Shown here: positions 5,777 through 7,475 of the stretch, piece by piece
Layout of the letters: each line of letters begins with the position of its first letter
Position numbering within the stretch: the stretch's first letter is position 1
DNA from: Verrucomicrobia subdivision 6 bacterium BACL9 MAG-120507-bin52
GTDB lineage: Bacteria; Verrucomicrobiota; Verrucomicrobiia; Methylacidiphilales; Verrucolacustridaceae
NCBI GenBank assembly: GCA_001438005.1
Contig: LIBO01000044.1
Span: forward strand, 1 to 7,475
DNA: 7,475 bases
Direction: 5' to 3'
Translations under genes and position numbers: made by a program
The notes under the pieces: generated by a model
Seen by the model: the letters and a program-made list of their open reading frames with translations, nothing else
Told to the model about the DNA's origin: nothing
Databases searched by the model: none

Positions 5777-7288
5777 CTACTCCTTCAGATTCATCGCCAA
5801 GAGAAATTCCACATTGTTCTTCGTCTTCTTCAGACGTCCGAGGAGAAGCTCCATCGCCTCCACCGGAGGCAAGGACGAGAGGGCTCTCCTTAAAATATGA
5901 ATCCGCGGCATCTCATCCGCGTGATAGAGAAGCTCCTCTTTACGTGTTCCAGATTTAGGAATGTTGATTGCGGGATAGATCCGCTTGTCCACCAAGGCGC
6001 GGTCCAGATGAATTTCCATGTTTCCGGTACCCTTGAACTCTTCAAAGATCACCTCATCCATCTTGCTGCCGGTATCCACCAAAGCCGTCGCAATGATCGT
6101 CAGGCTTCCCCGCTCTTCCAGATTCCGCGCCGCTCCGAAAAATCTCTTCGGTTTGTGCAGCGCATTGGCATCCACACCCCCGGAGAGAATCTTTCCGCTG
6201 TGCGGTTGCATCGTGTTATAGGCCCGCGCCAGACGGGTGATGCTATCCAAAAGGATCACCACATCCGTTCCTTGCTCCGCCAAACGCTTCGCCCGCTCAA
6301 TCACCATCTCCGCAATATGCACATGTCGATCAGGGGGTTCATCAAAGGTCGAGCTAATCACCTCCCCCTGGACCGACCTGGCCATATCCGTCACCTCTTC
6401 CGGGCGCTCATCAATCAAAAGCACGATCAAATGGGCCTTCGGATTATTCGCCGTGATGGCATTGGCGATCTTCTGCATTAACACCGTCTTTCCCGTCCGA
6501 GGGGGCGCCACTATCAGGCCCCTCTGCCCAAACCCGATCGGGCTGATGAGATCGAAGGCCCGCATAGCCATGTCTTTCAGCTTTTCATTTTCCAACATCA
6601 GTCGCCGATTGGGAAACAGAGGCGTTAAATTATCAAAATGAATCGGCGGTTTGCGCTTGCCCACATCCTCTCCGCTGACCGTGTCCACTGTCGCGAGAGA
6701 GAAATAGTGCTCCTTCTGCCTGGGCGAACGGATCTCCCCACCCACCCGATCCCCGCGGCGAAGCCCATACTTTCGGATCAAGCCGGGATTGACATAAATG
6801 TCCTCCCGCGTCGCCAGATAGTTGTTGGCCTGCAATCGCAAAAACCCGTACTGGTCGGGCAGGATTTCCAAAATTCCCTCTCCCGCCACTCGCCCGTTGC
6901 CCAAAGCATGCCGATGCAGAATTTCAAAGATTAACTCGTATTTCAGCATCCCTCCGGGATTTTCCACTCCCACTTCACTTGCCTTATCCAGCAGCTCTTG
7001 GAACGGCATCTTTTGCAAATCGTCCAGCCGCAGGAGAGGGCCCGTCGGTCGCGGTTCTTCCGCGACGGGGGCATCCCCACCTCCGTCGTGATTTCCGCCA
7101 TCCGGACCCCTGCGATAATTGTCATAACCTCCCCCTCCATATCCACGCCCCCCACCGTATCCCCGACCCCCCCGCCCACCTCGCCTTTGAAAACGTCTCG
7201 GCCCATAGTCATTCCGTGGGCCGTAGTCGCCCCCGCCCTGCTGCCTGCCGAAATCCTGATTGCCCTGCTCTTGTCCATCACCATTCAT
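5777..7288 (-). CDS. rho: Transcription termination factor Rho with RG/GY-rich N-terminal tail
   Basis: This encodes a 503-residue hexameric RNA-dependent ATPase that loads on nascent RNA and releases RNA polymerase. Residues 1-80 are a low-complexity tail rich in Gly, Arg, Tyr, Asn and Gln (for example GGRGGRGYGGGRGYGGGGY at about 37-55). A conserved helical segment follows at about 83-130, then an RNA-binding cold-shock-like domain at about 134-210 with the DQYGFLR motif (145-151). The ATPase core has Walker A APPRTGKT (261-268, Lys267), catalytic Glu294 in LIDERPEEVT, Walker B Asp348, the Q-loop near GGVDANALHKPK, the R-loop GSKMDEVIFEEFKGTGN and arginine finger Arg449. All of these sit at a constant +83 offset from E. 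coli Rho. The frame stays open upstream to 7411, but that part overlaps coaE and resembles nothing. ATG at 7288 is preferred, with a weak AAGAAAG ribosome site 7 nt upstream. The stop is 14 nt before galE. Confidence 0.97.
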   Translation of the reverse strand: MNGDGQEQGNQDFGRQQGGGDYGPRNDYGPRRFQRRGGRGGRGYGGGRGYGGGGYDNYRRGPDGGNHDGGGDAPVAEEPRPTGPLLRLDDLQKMPFQELLDKASEVGVENPGGMLKYELIFEILHRHALGNGRVAGEGILEILPDQYGFLRLQANNYLATREDIYVNPGLIRKYGLRRGDRVGGEIRSPRQKEHYFSLATVDTVSGEDVGKRKPPIHFDNLTPLFPNRRLMLENEKLKDMAMRAFDLISPIGFGQRGLIVAPPRTGKTVLMQKIANAITANNPKAHLIVLLIDERPEEVTDMARSVQGEVISSTFDEPPDRHVHIAEMVIERAKRLAEQGTDVVILLDSITRLARAYNTMQPHSGKILSGGVDANALHKPKRFFGAARNLEERGSLTIIATALVDTGSKMDEVIFEEFKGTGNMEIHLDRALVDKRIYPAINIPKSGTRKEELLYHADEMPRIHILRRALSSLPPVEAMELLLGRLKKTKNNVEFLLAMNLKE

Positions 7289-7334
7289 AATTTTGCTTTC
7301 TTGCCTCGCCGATCTTTCGACCCTCGGGCCGCCC

Positions 7335-7475
7335 CTACTTGGGCTCGGCCCAACGATCCACTTGATCTCGAAGCAAATCCAAACTGCCTTCATTCCACAA
7401 AACCTGGTCACACGCTTGGGCTTTTTTCTCCATCGCCCACTGCTTGCCCATCCAAAAGTCGATCGCCTCGGGCGA
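7335..7475 (-). CDS. coaE: Dephospho-CoA kinase, C-terminal end (partial)
   Basis: This is the last 46 codons and the TAG stop of a gene whose 5' part lies beyond the window edge. The visible peptide contains KQWAMEKKAQACDQVLWNEG followed by SLDLLRDQVDRW. This matches the usual tail of dephospho-CoA kinases, in which an 'MPLEEK...AD.VI.N.GSLE..R.QV' pattern closes the protein. The enzyme phosphorylates the 3'-OH of dephospho-CoA with ATP, the last step of coenzyme A synthesis, in the cytoplasm. The P-loop and CoA-binding parts cannot be seen, so the call rests on the C-terminal motif alone. The stop lies 46 nt upstream of the chosen rho start on the same strand, so cotranscription with rho is plausible. 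Another P-loop kinase of similar fold is the main alternative. Confidence 0.72.
   Translation of the reverse strand, partial: SPEAIDFWMGKQWAMEKKAQACDQVLWNEGSLDLLRDQVDRWAEPK

Noticed and set aside
5897..6481. A 194-codon open frame on the + strand
   Set aside because: It lies wholly antisense to the conserved core of rho, and its translation has no recognisable domain. It is a shadow of the coding strand.
7289..7411. Upstream extension of rho to ATG 7411
   Set aside because: The extra 41 codons overlap coaE in another frame and do not resemble Rho. The ATG at 7288 begins the typical low-complexity tail.

Overview
The window looks like chromosomal housekeeping DNA from a Gram-negative-type bacterium. 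Every supported gene is on the minus strand, so transcription runs from high to low coordinates. HPr kinase (hprK), HPr and enzyme I occur here beside a Rho factor with a long Gly/Arg/Tyr-rich N-terminal tail. That suggests an environmental lineage such as Verrucomicrobiota or a relative. This assignment is inference from gene content and protein style and is not certain.

In transcription order the layout is: the 3' end of coaE (dephospho-CoA kinase, 7475-7335), rho (7288-5777), galE (5762-4791), hprK (4778-3833, broken by a frameshift), ptsH/HPr (3831-3544), ptsI/enzyme I (3519-1741), a 227-bp intergenic gap, lysS (lysyl-tRNA synthetase, 1513-65), and 64 bp of flank. Gaps from rho to ptsI are only 14, 12, 1 and 24 nt. 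The five genes therefore look like one operon with translational coupling, probably preceded by coaE. lysS stands apart and may have its own promoter.

Enzyme I passes phosphate from PEP to HPr on His22, and HPrK would phosphorylate HPr on Ser53. No sugar permease (EII) is present, so the module reads as a regulatory or incomplete PTS. GalE supplies UDP-sugars, and Rho terminates transcription.

I did not find a novel multi-gene system. The most notable points are a clean frameshift in hprK that looks like loss of one GC dinucleotide, a perfect hairpin that covers the ptsI ribosome-binding region, an RG/GY-rich Rho tail, and a canonical four-tract G-quadruplex motif in the rho coding strand that encodes that tail. 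No tRNA, rRNA, CRISPR, insertion sequence or phage signal was seen.
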